NCBI RefSeq assembly: GCF_040546275.1 | Contig: NZ_JBEPNO010000003.1 | Location: forward strand, 1-64,000 | Reading direction: 5' to 3' | Source: Nakamurella sp040546275 | GTDB taxonomy: Bacteria > Actinomycetota > Actinomycetes > Mycobacteriales > Nakamurellaceae | Length of the DNA: 64,000 nt | Shown here: positions 52,646-60,959 of the stretch, one piece after another | How the letters are laid out: each line of letters opens with the position of its first letter | Position numbering within the stretch: position 1 is the stretch's first letter | Position numbers and translations under genes: made by a program | The notes under the pieces: model-generated | Databases searched by the model: none | What the model was told of the DNA's origin: nothing | Seen by the model: only the letters and a program-made list of their open reading frames with translations

Positions 52646-52681
52646 GAGCACCACGTCACAACTGAGCACCACGTCACAACT
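52646..52681. repeat. 18-bp tandem duplication over the mocA stop
   Basis: GAGCACCACGTCACAACT occurs twice head to tail (52646-52663 and 52664-52681). The mocA stop codon (52674-52676) lies inside the second copy, so the duplication sits across the 3' end of the gene. Confidence 0.85.
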
Positions 52682-53249
52682 GGTCGGGTGAGTCCACGTC
52701 CCGGCCACCGCCGACGTCTCCGCACTCCACGAGCTGCACCGGTTGAGCCCGGAGGTAGTGACGGCCCCCGGCGTCGCCGACGCAATCGGAGATGACAGCC
52801 GTGAAATGGTCCCGCCCGATCAACACCGGATGGCCGGGACGGCCGTCGTACGCCGCCCTGGCCAGCAGTTGCGGAGCATGCTCAGAGCCTCTGGCCAGCT
52901 CCGTCAGGCGGTCGAGCACGGCAGTGGTGACATCCGGCAGATCGACGAGCATCACCAGTGCGACGTCGGAGGTGGTATCGAACACGGCCCGCAGCCCGGC
53001 GGCCAGACTCGACCCCATCCCGGACGGGTGGTCGGGGTTCACGACGGAGCGCATGCCCGATGGCAGCAGAGGCAGAACTCGCTCGGCCTCCGCGCCCACC
53101 ACGACCACGATCTCGTCACAGCCGGCCATCGCGGCCAGGGTGGTCAGCACCCAGGGACCGCTGCCGGTGTCGACCAGTGCCTTCGGACTGCCGAACCGCC
53201 GACCGGAACCGGCCGCGAGCAGCAGCCCAGCGACGCGGGGTGCGGTCAG
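52674..53249 (-). CDS. Molybdenum cofactor nucleotidyltransferase MocA/MobA type
   Basis: A 191-residue nucleotidyltransferase, probably CTP:molybdopterin cytidylyltransferase, which would supply the cytosine dinucleotide cofactor required by CoxL. The N-terminal AGLLLAAGSGRRFGSPKAL is the nucleotide-binding signature, followed by GCDEIVVVVGA, the NPDHPSGMGSSLAAGL block, LVDLPDVT with the metal-binding aspartate, and GHPVLIGRDHF. No ATG, GTG or TTG is available before the signature; CTG 53249 overlaps the stop of the upstream small gene as CTGA and is the most plausible start. The next GTG (53150) would delete the signature. Confidence 0.82.
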   Translation of the reverse strand: MTAPRVAGLLLAAGSGRRFGSPKALVDTGSGPWVLTTLAAMAGCDEIVVVVGAEAERVLPLLPSGMRSVVNPDHPSGMGSSLAAGLRAVFDTTSDVALVMLVDLPDVTTAVLDRLTELARGSEHAPQLLARAAYDGRPGHPVLIGRDHFTAVISDCVGDAGGRHYLRAQPVQLVECGDVGGGRDVDSPDQL

Positions 53250-53428
53250 CGGTTGATGACGGTGGTGGGGTGGATGTAGGGCAGCTGGTCGCCGGGGATC
53301 GGGAACTCGAGCTCGCCGAACGGGGACAGCGCGCCCTGACGGTCGGCATTGAGCTCGTTCACCGCGTGGCCGCCCTCCTCGACGGCAGGCCAGGTGGGGT
53401 CAACACGCATCTTCTTCTTGCCGGCCAT
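53246..53428 (-). CDS. Small conserved-looking protein, Rv0863-like position
   Basis: A 60-residue protein: basic start MAGKKKMRVDPTWPAVEEGGHAVNELNADR, then LSPFGELEFPIPGDQLPYIHPTTVINR. It is well-formed, shares the 5' position of the Moco run with mocA coupled behind it, and is divergent from the helicase-associated protein, as Rv0863 is from Rv0862c. The ATG 53428 has GAGGA (53431-53442 region) upstream. Function unknown; no domain recognised. Confidence 0.7.
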   Translation of the reverse strand: MAGKKKMRVDPTWPAVEEGGHAVNELNADRQGALSPFGELEFPIPGDQLPYIHPTTVINR

Positions 53429-53539
53429 CGGTCCTCCTGGTGGTCGAGTTCATCCAGCCCTCGAGTAGTTCCTACTGGTCCCAGCCTACTGCCCGTCACC
53501 GGGGAGAACACCGCGCTGCGCCCAAGTACCGTTGACCTG

Positions 53540-55783
53540 ATGCCCTCCACTCTGGAATGGCTGCGCAGCCGTGACGACGCAGCCCTCGTCGCCCTCGTGC
53601 GCGCGAGACCCGACCTGACCGTTCCCGCCCCAACGGACCTGTCGGTGCTGGCCCGACGGCTGGACAGTCCGCCGTCCGTCTGGCGGGCGCTGGAGTCGCT
53701 GAACCGCTTCTCCGTGCAGGTGCTGGAGTCCGTTGTCCTGCTCGCCGGGACCAAGGCGACCGCCTCTCCCGCCCAGGTGAAGGAGTTTCTCGGCAAACCG
53801 GCGCCGATCACCCAGGTCAGGAGGATCTTCGGGGAACTGGAGACGCTTGCCCTGATTCGCGGTGGCGACGAGGTGCGGCCCTCCCCGGCTGTGCCGTCCG
53901 CGATGGGCGAGTTCCCCGGCGGGTTCGGACCCAGCGGCCCACTCTCCGGCGATCGGCTGACCAAGGCTCTGGCCGCGGCTTCCGACGATGGCCGGGATCT
54001 GCTGTCCCGCCTGGCCCAGGGCCGGCCCCGCGGCTCCGTCGGCACGAGCGGACCGCTGGTCGCGCTGGTCCGGACCCTCGTCGACGCCGGCCTGCTGATC
54101 CGACTGGACGCCGGCACCGTTGTACTCCCCCGCGAGGTCGGGCTGGCGCTGCGCGGCGACGAACCGCTCGGTCCGGTGCACTGGCAGACCCCGCGCGTCG
54201 CCACCGTCGACAAGGGCAGCGCCACCGTCGACGGCACCGCTGCCGGACAGGCGATCGCCACCGTCGCGACGGCGAACCGGATGCTGGAACTGCTCGGCCG
54301 GATGCCTGCGCCGGTGTTGAAGTCCGGCGGCATGGGCGTCCGCGAGATGCGGCGCCTGTCCAAGGATCTCGACCTCGACCCGGGCCTGACTGCGCTGCAT
54401 CTCGAGCTGCTGGCCGCCGCCGGGCTCATCGCCACCAGTGAGCCGCGGGCCAAGACGGCAGTCAACGCCTGGACCCCGACCAGGGCGGCGGACGACTTCG
54501 CCGACTCCGACGACGAACAGGCGTGGGCCCAGCTGGCCGCCACCTGGCTGGAGCTGCGTCGCGACCCGACGCGCACCGGTCAGCGGGACTCGGCCGGCAA
54601 GGTGCTGGCCGCCTTGTCGGCCGAGTTGTCCTGGGTGCGCGGGCCGGCCGATCGACGCTTCGTGCTGAGCGCCCTGGCGGGCCTGCCCCCTGGCACCGGG
54701 CTCGACGCGGACGGCCTGTCTGCCCTCCTGTCCTGGTCGGCACCGTTGCGCACCCCGGAGCGCCGGGATCCCATGGCCACCAACGTCATCGCTGAGGCGA
54801 CTGCGCTAGGGGTGGTGGCCTTCGGCGCCCTCGCCGGTGCCGGGCGCGCCCTGCTCCAGCAGGATCAGGAGGCGGCAGCAGAGGCCCTGCGCGCCGCCCT
54901 CCCGGAACCGGTCGACACCGTCATGGTGCAGGCGGACCTGACGGTGGTTGCGCCCGGACGCCTGCTCCCGGACCTGGCCGCCCGGCTCGCCGCTGCCGCC
55001 GAGGTGGAGTCGTCCGGTAGCGCCACGGTGTACCGGGTGACGCCGGACAGCCTGCGCCGCGCCTACGACGGCGGTGCGTCGACGGCCGAGTTGCACGCCC
55101 TGTTCGAGAAGCACTCCATCACCGGCGTGCCGCAGGCCCTGACCTACCTCATCGATGACGTCGCCCGCCGGCACGGCGTCCTGCGCGTCGGCTCGGCGGC
55201 GGCCTACCTCCGGAGCGAGGACCCTGCCCTGATCGACCAGGCCATCGCACAGGCCACCGCGTCCGGGATGACCGTCCGCCGACTGGCCCCGACCGTCGCG
55301 ATCTCGACCAGCCGGCTCGAGGATCTCCTGGAGCCGTTGCGATCCGCCGGTCTCGTCCCCGCTGCGGAGAACGCCTCGGGCGCCGTCATCGACCTGCGCG
55401 CTGCGCCACAACGAACCGGCGGCGTCGTGCTGACGCCGGCCCGTCGCCGCGAACCGCCGGTGCCGTCCGACGACCAGTTGATCGCGCTGGTCGAGAGGAT
55501 GCGCAGCGCCGACGTGGAGATCGACGACCGGCAGAGCGGGCAGAGTCCGGCCGAGACCCTCGCCGTGCTCCGCCAGGCAGCGGAGAGGCGCGGCGCCGTC
55601 TGGATCGGGTACGTCGACTCCGAAGGTGGCACCACCCGCCGGATGATCGAGCCGGTCGCCGTCTCGGGTGGAGCCGTCGCCGCGTTCGACCGGCTGCGCG
55701 ACCAGATGCGGACCTTCGCCCTGCACCGGATCACCGGGGTGCAGTCCGTCCCGGCGGGCGAACAGCCCGGCGACCGCGCCTGA
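53540..55783 (+). CDS. Helicase-associated (XPB N-terminal-like) protein, WYL-like C-terminus
   Basis: A 747-residue protein of the family represented by mycobacterial Rv0862c, described as helicase XPB/Ssl2 N-terminal domain. LEWLRSRDDAALVALVRARPDL at the start and long helical winged-helix-like repeats fill the N-terminal 600 residues; RLAPTVAISTSRLEDLLEPLRSAGLVPAAEN matches the XPB-associated part. The last ~80 residues (AERRGAVWIGYVDSEGGTTRRMIEPVAVSGGAVAAFDRLRDQMRTFALHRITGV) look like a WYL domain, a ligand sensor in DNA-repair regulators. No helicase motor is present. ATG 53540 has a TACCGT -10-like hexamer ending 7 nt upstream, suggesting a leaderless message. No XPB helicase gene follows here. 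Confidence 0.82.
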   Translation: MPSTLEWLRSRDDAALVALVRARPDLTVPAPTDLSVLARRLDSPPSVWRALESLNRFSVQVLESVVLLAGTKATASPAQVKEFLGKPAPITQVRRIFGELETLALIRGGDEVRPSPAVPSAMGEFPGGFGPSGPLSGDRLTKALAAASDDGRDLLSRLAQGRPRGSVGTSGPLVALVRTLVDAGLLIRLDAGTVVLPREVGLALRGDEPLGPVHWQTPRVATVDKGSATVDGTAAGQAIATVATANRMLELLGRMPAPVLKSGGMGVREMRRLSKDLDLDPGLTALHLELLAAAGLIATSEPRAKTAVNAWTPTRAADDFADSDDEQAWAQLAATWLELRRDPTRTGQRDSAGKVLAALSAELSWVRGPADRRFVLSALAGLPPGTGLDADGLSALLSWSAPLRTPERRDPMATNVIAEATALGVVAFGALAGAGRALLQQDQEAAAEALRAALPEPVDTVMVQADLTVVAPGRLLPDLAARLAAAAEVESSGSATVYRVTPDSLRRAYDGGASTAELHALFEKHSITGVPQALTYLIDDVARRHGVLRVGSAAAYLRSEDPALIDQAIAQATASGMTVRRLAPTVAISTSRLEDLLEPLRSAGLVPAAENASGAVIDLRAAPQRTGGVVLTPARRREPPVPSDDQLIALVERMRSADVEIDDRQSGQSPAETLAVLRQAAERRGAVWIGYVDSEGGTTRRMIEPVAVSGGAVAAFDRLRDQMRTFALHRITGVQSVPAGEQPGDRA

Positions 55784-56005
55784 CCGCCGCCGTCACCTGC
55801 GGCGACGAGGCGGACACGTCGACGTGGCGCTGCGTAAAGACACGGCAATCAACCTTCGGCAAAAGGCAACCTGACCGTGACCCCAGCCGTCTACGCTTGA
55901 CAGCAATCGAGGTTCGGCCGGAAGGGGCGGCAACGCCATGACCGGATAGTCGGCGATCGATCACGTCCTCACCAGCACAGCCCCTGCGGCAGAACGGTTC
56001 TCATC

Positions 56006-57391
56006 ATGCGCGGATCCCCTCTCAAGCTGGCCGTGGGTGCCGTGCTGGCCGCGACCCTGCTCGCCTCCTGCACCAGCAAGGCCTCCAGCGCCGGCTCGGG
56101 TGCGGTGGCCGGCACCACGACACCTGCGGCCGTGACCACATCGGTAGCGAGTTCGCCGGTGGTGACCGTCCCGCCGGTGAGCTCCGCGCCGGTATCGGCG
56201 GGCCAGACCTCCGCGGCGCCGGTGACCGGGGCGACCGTGACCACGCCCACGTCCCTGACCGACCTCACCACCAGCCCGAAGCCGACGCCGACCCCGACGA
56301 AGGTCGTCATCCCGGCCGCGACCTACGCGGCCAGTCCAGGATTGGGCAGCTCCGGCCTCTCCCCTCGGACCCCGATCACCGTCCGCGTCTCGCACGGCAC
56401 CCTGGCGGACCTGACGCTGACGAACGCCGCCGGCGAGAAGGTCAAGGGCAGCCTGAGCGCCGACCGGAAGAGCTGGACGCTCGGCGAGCCGCTCGGGTAC
56501 GACGCCACCTACCAGCTGGCAGGCGAGGCCGTTGGCGCCAACGGCAAGGCCGTCAAGATCGACGGCAGCTACAGCACGATCAGCCCGGACGACGTCATCC
56601 TGGCGAACATCTCTCCAGGGGACGGTGACACCGTCGGCATCGGCGCGCCGATCCTGATCAGCCTGGGCACCGACATCCAGGACACCATTGGTCGGCAGAA
56701 CATCGAGAAGGCCATCACCATCACGACCGTTCCGAAGACGGAGGGGTCCTTCGCCTGGATCCAGCACGATGACGGCTGGGGCCTCGACTGGCGGCCCAAG
56801 GTGTACTGGAAGCCGGGCACCAAGGTCACCGTGACGGCGAACCTCTACGGTGTCAGCTACGGCGACAACCTTTGGGGCAAAGCAGATCTCACGTCGAGCT
56901 TCACCATCGGGCGGGCTGAGATCACCAAGGGCGACATCAACACCCACCGACTGAAGGTGTACCGCGACGGCAAGCTGCTGTTCGACTTCCCGACCTCGTT
57001 CGGGCTGGAGAGCGACCCGGGCCGGGTCACCCGCGGCGGCACCTACATCGTGATGAGCAAGGAATACCTGCACCTGATGTCGAACCCGGCCTACCACTAC
57101 ACGAACTTCAAGGCGTACTACGCCGTGCGGATCTCCAACAGCGGCGTGTTCATCCACGCCAACGACGGCACCGCCGACATCCAGGGCTACGAGAACGTCA
57201 CGCACGGCTGCGCGAACCTGACCATGACGAACGCGAAGGCGTTCTACGACCAGACCATGTATGGCGATCCGGTGGAGATCACCGGCTCGTCCATCGCGGC
57301 GTCGCAGTCCGAGGGCGACGTCTACGACTGGACGATCCCCTGGGCCAAGTGGCAGACGCTTTCGGCGCTGAGCAAGGCCTACGAGGGCTGA
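56006..57391 (+). CDS. Lipoprotein L,D-transpeptidase (YkuD, Ig-like domains)
   Basis: A 461-residue secreted cell-wall enzyme that forms 3-3 cross-links in peptidoglycan. The signal peptide ends in lipobox LLASC at about residue 22; a Thr/Val/Pro-rich linker to about 110 reaches into the wall. Two Ig-like domains follow (about 115-300), then the catalytic YkuD domain with HRLKVYRDGKLLFDFPTSFG, GVFIHANDGT and the active-site THGCANLTM (His400, Cys402). A C-terminal DWTIPWAKWQTLS tail is typical of actinobacterial Ldt proteins. The 222-bp upstream gap has a TACGCT -10-like hexamer (55892-55897), implying a 5' leader of about 100 nt; I do not recognise a riboswitch in it. Confidence 0.93.
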   Translation: MRGSPLKLAVGAVLAATLLASCTSKASSAGSGAVAGTTTPAAVTTSVASSPVVTVPPVSSAPVSAGQTSAAPVTGATVTTPTSLTDLTTSPKPTPTPTKVVIPAATYAASPGLGSSGLSPRTPITVRVSHGTLADLTLTNAAGEKVKGSLSADRKSWTLGEPLGYDATYQLAGEAVGANGKAVKIDGSYSTISPDDVILANISPGDGDTVGIGAPILISLGTDIQDTIGRQNIEKAITITTVPKTEGSFAWIQHDDGWGLDWRPKVYWKPGTKVTVTANLYGVSYGDNLWGKADLTSSFTIGRAEITKGDINTHRLKVYRDGKLLFDFPTSFGLESDPGRVTRGGTYIVMSKEYLHLMSNPAYHYTNFKAYYAVRISNSGVFIHANDGTADIQGYENVTHGCANLTMTNAKAFYDQTMYGDPVEITGSSIAASQSEGDVYDWTIPWAKWQTLSALSKAYEG

Positions 57392-57433
57392 TCGCTACGA
57401 CGGTCCGCCTGGTCTGGCCGGCTTGGCTGTGAC

Positions 57434-57453
57434 GTCAGGTCAGGTCAGGTCAG
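57434..57453. repeat. Pentanucleotide repeat (GTCAG)4
   Basis: Four perfect GTCAG units between convergent genes; the stop codon of the minus-strand gene (57450-57452) lies within them. The same GTCAG units fill the terminator at 6621-6669, which also overlaps the stop of a minus-strand gene. Confidence 0.9.
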
Positions 57454-58262
57454 GAACTCTGCCCGAGGCACAGGACCTCGGAGTTGAAACGGTGGACGAG
57501 CGTCTGCCGGGTGGTCTTCGGGCAGTCGGTCGGGTCGATCGTGTTGTGCAGCACCGCCTCTACCCGATAGACCCCGGTCAGGTCGCTGGAGCAGTCCACC
57601 TTGCCCACCTCCGCTGCCCGGTCGCCGGCCAGCAGGCAGTCGCCGACCACGGCGATGTAGTCCAGGCACAGCACGGCCGGCCCGGATCCGACGACGGCCA
57701 CGTCCGACGGGGTAGCGCTGCAGTTGGACGCGTCGGAGGTGTCCGGATAGCGTCCGACGACGGAGAAGTCAGCGGCGCCACCGCCGCACGGAACCTCCCC
57801 GGTGATGCGCTGGCCGCTGGCCTCCAGGCAGTCGCCGACCGCGATCCGGGACACGTTGCCGGCGGAGCTGAGCGGCCCATTGGCTTTGGCCCACACAGCG
57901 AGTCCGATGACCAGGGCGACCGCCGCCAGACCGCCGACGAGTCTGAGCACCAACGGCCTGACGAACCACGGTCGCGCCCGGTCCGGCTCGTGCGGCTGCG
58001 ACCACTGCTGCCACAGCTGTTCGCCTGCCCTTGGCGGGTCCCACGGCGGGGTTCTCGGTGAGTGCGACAGCCGGTCGGACGCCGGGCCCCAGGGCGGGAC
58101 CGACACATCTCGGGGCCGGCCTGCTGCCGCATCCCACGGCTGGGGTGGCACCGACGCCGATGGCGGTGCGCCGGGACCCCGGGGTGAGATCCGCTCGGCG
58201 GGAATGCCGCCCGGCCCGATCTCCACGGCACGCCAGCTACCGGGTTCGTCAGGGGCAGACAT
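57450..58262 (-). CDS. Septum-formation-like membrane-anchored protein
   Basis: A 270-residue protein: a Pro/Ser-rich cytoplasmic N-terminus (about 1-100), one membrane helix (LVLRLVGGLAAVALVIGLAVWA) and an extracytoplasmic domain of about 140 residues. That domain has paired cysteine blocks (VGDCLEASGQRITGEVPCGGG, CSATPSDVAVV, LCLDYIAVVGDCLLAG, VDCSS, DPTDCPKTTRQTLV and VLCLGQ) resembling the septum-formation/LppU-type domain seen in actinobacterial membrane proteins. Function unknown. ATG 58262 (MSAPDEP) is the likely start; a GTG at 58307 would add 15 residues. Confidence 0.75.
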   Translation of the reverse strand: MSAPDEPGSWRAVEIGPGGIPAERISPRGPGAPPSASVPPQPWDAAAGRPRDVSVPPWGPASDRLSHSPRTPPWDPPRAGEQLWQQWSQPHEPDRARPWFVRPLVLRLVGGLAAVALVIGLAVWAKANGPLSSAGNVSRIAVGDCLEASGQRITGEVPCGGGAADFSVVGRYPDTSDASNCSATPSDVAVVGSGPAVLCLDYIAVVGDCLLAGDRAAEVGKVDCSSDLTGVYRVEAVLHNTIDPTDCPKTTRQTLVHRFNSEVLCLGQSS

Positions 58263-58340
58263 GTCTCCAGCGTGCCATGTGCCCGTGGTCGGCCCGTTCA
58301 CGGTCACCCCACCGGCACCCGCGGTCGGGCGGTTCTGCAG

Positions 58341-58367
58341 GTCGGCAGGTCGGCAGGTCGGCAGGTC
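58341..58367. repeat. 8-bp tandem repeat (GTCGGCAG)3
   Basis: Three perfect GTCGGCAG units plus GTC, in the 129-bp space between the helicase stop and the septum-formation-like gene start. Confidence 0.9.
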
Positions 58368-58391
58368 AACGGATGGTCAGGTTGGCCCGGG

Positions 58392-60929
58392 TCAGCCGAA
58401 CAGTGGACCCACGTCGACGACACGCAGGACCGGCTCGCCGACCTCGTCGGAAGCCTCGACGTCGATGTCCGCACTGATCCCCCAGTCTCGGTCGCCAGCT
58501 GGATCGTCGAAGGTCTGGCGCACGGTCCAGTGCTCCGCTCCGTGGGCGATGGTGATCAGTGCTGCGGACCGCGCCGTTGCGCCGACCGCAAGATCGGCGT
58601 ATTCGTCCCAGTAGGGCTCGATGGCCTCGCGCCAGCGCTCGGCATCCCAGCCACCGTCGCCATCCATCTCCCCGAGCGTGTCGAAGCGGCCGAGCGAGAC
58701 GAGTTCGACCCGGCGGAACAGCGCATTGCGCACCATGATCGTAAAGGCCCGGACGTTGGCCGTGACCCCGCGGGAGGCGGTCGGCGGTCGCAGGTCGCCG
58801 TCTCCTCCTAGTTCGTCGGGCTCTGGATGCGCCAACGCTTCCCACTCGTCGAGCAGGCTCGAGTCCACACCGCGGACGAGTTCGCCGAGCCAGGAGATCA
58901 GATCGGAGAGCTCCTCGGTGCGAGCGTCCTGCGGGACGGTGCGGCGCATCGCCCGATAGGCGTCGGCCAGGTACCGGAGCACCACACCCTCCGAGCGTTG
59001 GAGCTGGTAGAAGGCGATGTACTCGGAGAAGTTCATGGCCCGCTGGTACAGGTCGCGGACCACCGACTTCGGCTCGGGGTGGTACTCGGTGACCCACGGG
59101 TGGCCGGCCCGATACGACTCGAAAGCCACCTCCACCAGGTCTGCCAGCGGTTTCGGGTAGTCGACGTCCTCCAGCAGCGCCATCCGTTCCTCGTACTCGA
59201 TGCCGTCGGACTTCATCGCCTGCACTGCCTCGCCCCTGGCCTTGAACCGCTGCGCCGACAGCACCGGGCCGGGGCCTTCGAGGGTCGCCTCGATCAATGA
59301 CACGACGTCGAGTGCGTACTCCGGAGACTCCTTGTCGAGCAGATCAAGGGCGGCGAGAGCCAGCGGTGACAGGGGCTGGTCCAGCGCGAAGTCCAGCTGG
59401 AGGTCGGCCGTCATGTGGTACCGGCGTCCCGCGTCATCGGGGACGTCGAGCTTGATGACGATCCCGGCCGCCAGCAGGGCCTTGCCGATCGCCAGCGCCC
59501 TGAGCATGTGCTGGAGCTGACGGTTGCGGGGATCGTGGCTGGTCTCGATCAGCCGGCGCAAGCCATTGAAGGCGTCGCCGGGCCGGGACAGCACGCCGAG
59601 CAGCATCGAGTGGCTGACCCGGAAGTGCGAGCTCAGCGGTTCCGGATCGGCGGACACCAGCCGGTCGTAGGTGGCCTCGCTCCAGCCGACGAACCCGTCG
59701 GGCGCCTTTCGCTTCGCAACCTTTTTCTTCTTCGGATCGAGCGCCGCCTTGGCCGCGGTCTTGAAGTTCTCGATGACGTGCTCCGGCGCGAGCACCACCA
59801 CGTCGCCGGCGACGTCGAACCCGGCCCGGCCGGCCCGCCCGGCGATCTGGTGGAACTCCCGGGCCGAGAGCACCCGGGTGCGATGCCCGTCGTACTTCGC
59901 GAGACCGGTGAACAACACCGTCCGGATCGGCACGTTGATGCCGACGCCCAGGGTGTCCGTCCCGCAGATGACCTTGAGAAGTCCCGACTGGGCCAGCTTC
60001 TCGACCAGCCGCCGATACTTCGGCAGCATGCCGGCGTGGTGCACGCCGATACCGTGCCGGACCAGCCGGGCCAGCGTCCGGCCGAAGCCGGGCGAGAACC
60101 GGAAGTCACCGATGAGTTCGGCGATCTGGTCCCGCTCGGCCCGGGTGGCGACGGTGATGCTGGTGAGCGCCTGCGCGCGCTCGAGGGCGGCCTGCTGGGT
60201 GAAGTGCACGATGTACACCGGGGCCCGCCCGGTCGCCAGCAGGTCCTCCAGCGTTTCCTGCAGCGGCACCACGACGTACGAGAAGTGCAGTGGCACCGGG
60301 CGTTCGACGCCGTCGATCAGGGTGGTGGGCCGCCCGTTGCGTTCGGTCAGATCTCGGGCGAAGAACCGGACGTCCCCCAGGGTGGCGGACATCAGGATGA
60401 ACTGCGCGTGCGGAAGCTCCAGCAGCGGCACCTGCCAGGCCCAGCCTCGCTGCCGGTCGCCGTAGTAGTGGAACTCGTCCATCACCACGATGCCGGGATC
60501 GGAGTCCGCCCCGCCGCGCAATGCCACCGAGGCCAGGATCTCCGCTGTGCAGCAGATGATCGGGGCGGAGGCGTTCACCGAGGAGTCGCCGGTGATCATG
60601 CCGACGTTGGCGGGCCCGAAGATGTCGGTGAGGTCGAAGAACTTCTCCGAGACCAGCGCTTTGATCGGCGCCGTGTAGTAGGCGCGGCGCCCGGTGGCGA
60701 GCCCGGTGAAGAGGGCAGCGGTGGCCACCAGGCTCTTGCCGGATCCGGTCGGCGTCGCGACGATCACGTTGGCGTCGGAGACGATCTCCAGGAGCGCCTC
60801 TTCCTGGTGCGGGTACAGCACGATGCCCTGCTCGACCGCCCACTCGGAGAAGCGGTCGAAGAGCGATCCGGGGTCGGTCTCGGCCGGTGGGGTCAGCACC
60901 TGTTGGGTGCTCGCTGCGCCGGTCGTCAT
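58392..60929 (-). CDS. DEAD/DEAH-box helicase, Ski2-like, DUF3516
   Basis: An 845-residue superfamily 2 helicase. Motif I ATPTGSGKS is at 58-66, motif Ia TAPIKALV, motif II VVMDEFHYYGD, motif III MSATLGD, motif IV-like VHFTQQAALERAQ, motif V GTDTLGVGINVP and motif VI FHQIAGRAGRAGFD. The C-terminal half (about 480-845) belongs to the DUF3516 region of actinobacterial helicases. This group resembles Ski2/HelY RNA helicases but its substrate is not established. ATG 60929 begins MTTGAASTQQ. Possible roles are RNA processing or repair. It lies downstream of the AbiEi-like gene on the same strand. Confidence 0.9.
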   Translation of the reverse strand: MTTGAASTQQVLTPPAETDPGSLFDRFSEWAVEQGIVLYPHQEEALLEIVSDANVIVATPTGSGKSLVATAALFTGLATGRRAYYTAPIKALVSEKFFDLTDIFGPANVGMITGDSSVNASAPIICCTAEILASVALRGGADSDPGIVVMDEFHYYGDRQRGWAWQVPLLELPHAQFILMSATLGDVRFFARDLTERNGRPTTLIDGVERPVPLHFSYVVVPLQETLEDLLATGRAPVYIVHFTQQAALERAQALTSITVATRAERDQIAELIGDFRFSPGFGRTLARLVRHGIGVHHAGMLPKYRRLVEKLAQSGLLKVICGTDTLGVGINVPIRTVLFTGLAKYDGHRTRVLSAREFHQIAGRAGRAGFDVAGDVVVLAPEHVIENFKTAAKAALDPKKKKVAKRKAPDGFVGWSEATYDRLVSADPEPLSSHFRVSHSMLLGVLSRPGDAFNGLRRLIETSHDPRNRQLQHMLRALAIGKALLAAGIVIKLDVPDDAGRRYHMTADLQLDFALDQPLSPLALAALDLLDKESPEYALDVVSLIEATLEGPGPVLSAQRFKARGEAVQAMKSDGIEYEERMALLEDVDYPKPLADLVEVAFESYRAGHPWVTEYHPEPKSVVRDLYQRAMNFSEYIAFYQLQRSEGVVLRYLADAYRAMRRTVPQDARTEELSDLISWLGELVRGVDSSLLDEWEALAHPEPDELGGDGDLRPPTASRGVTANVRAFTIMVRNALFRRVELVSLGRFDTLGEMDGDGGWDAERWREAIEPYWDEYADLAVGATARSAALITIAHGAEHWTVRQTFDDPAGDRDWGISADIDVEASDEVGEPVLRVVDVGPLFG

Positions 60930-60959
60930 GCCCAGAGCTTTTCACGGTTGCGGGGGCAG

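Noticed and set aside
55898..56005. Possible c-di-AMP riboswitch before the L,D-transpeptidase gene
   Set aside because: The gene class and ~100-nt leader made this worth checking, but I could not match the conserved ydaO/yuaA blocks; only ordinary GC-rich hairpins are seen.
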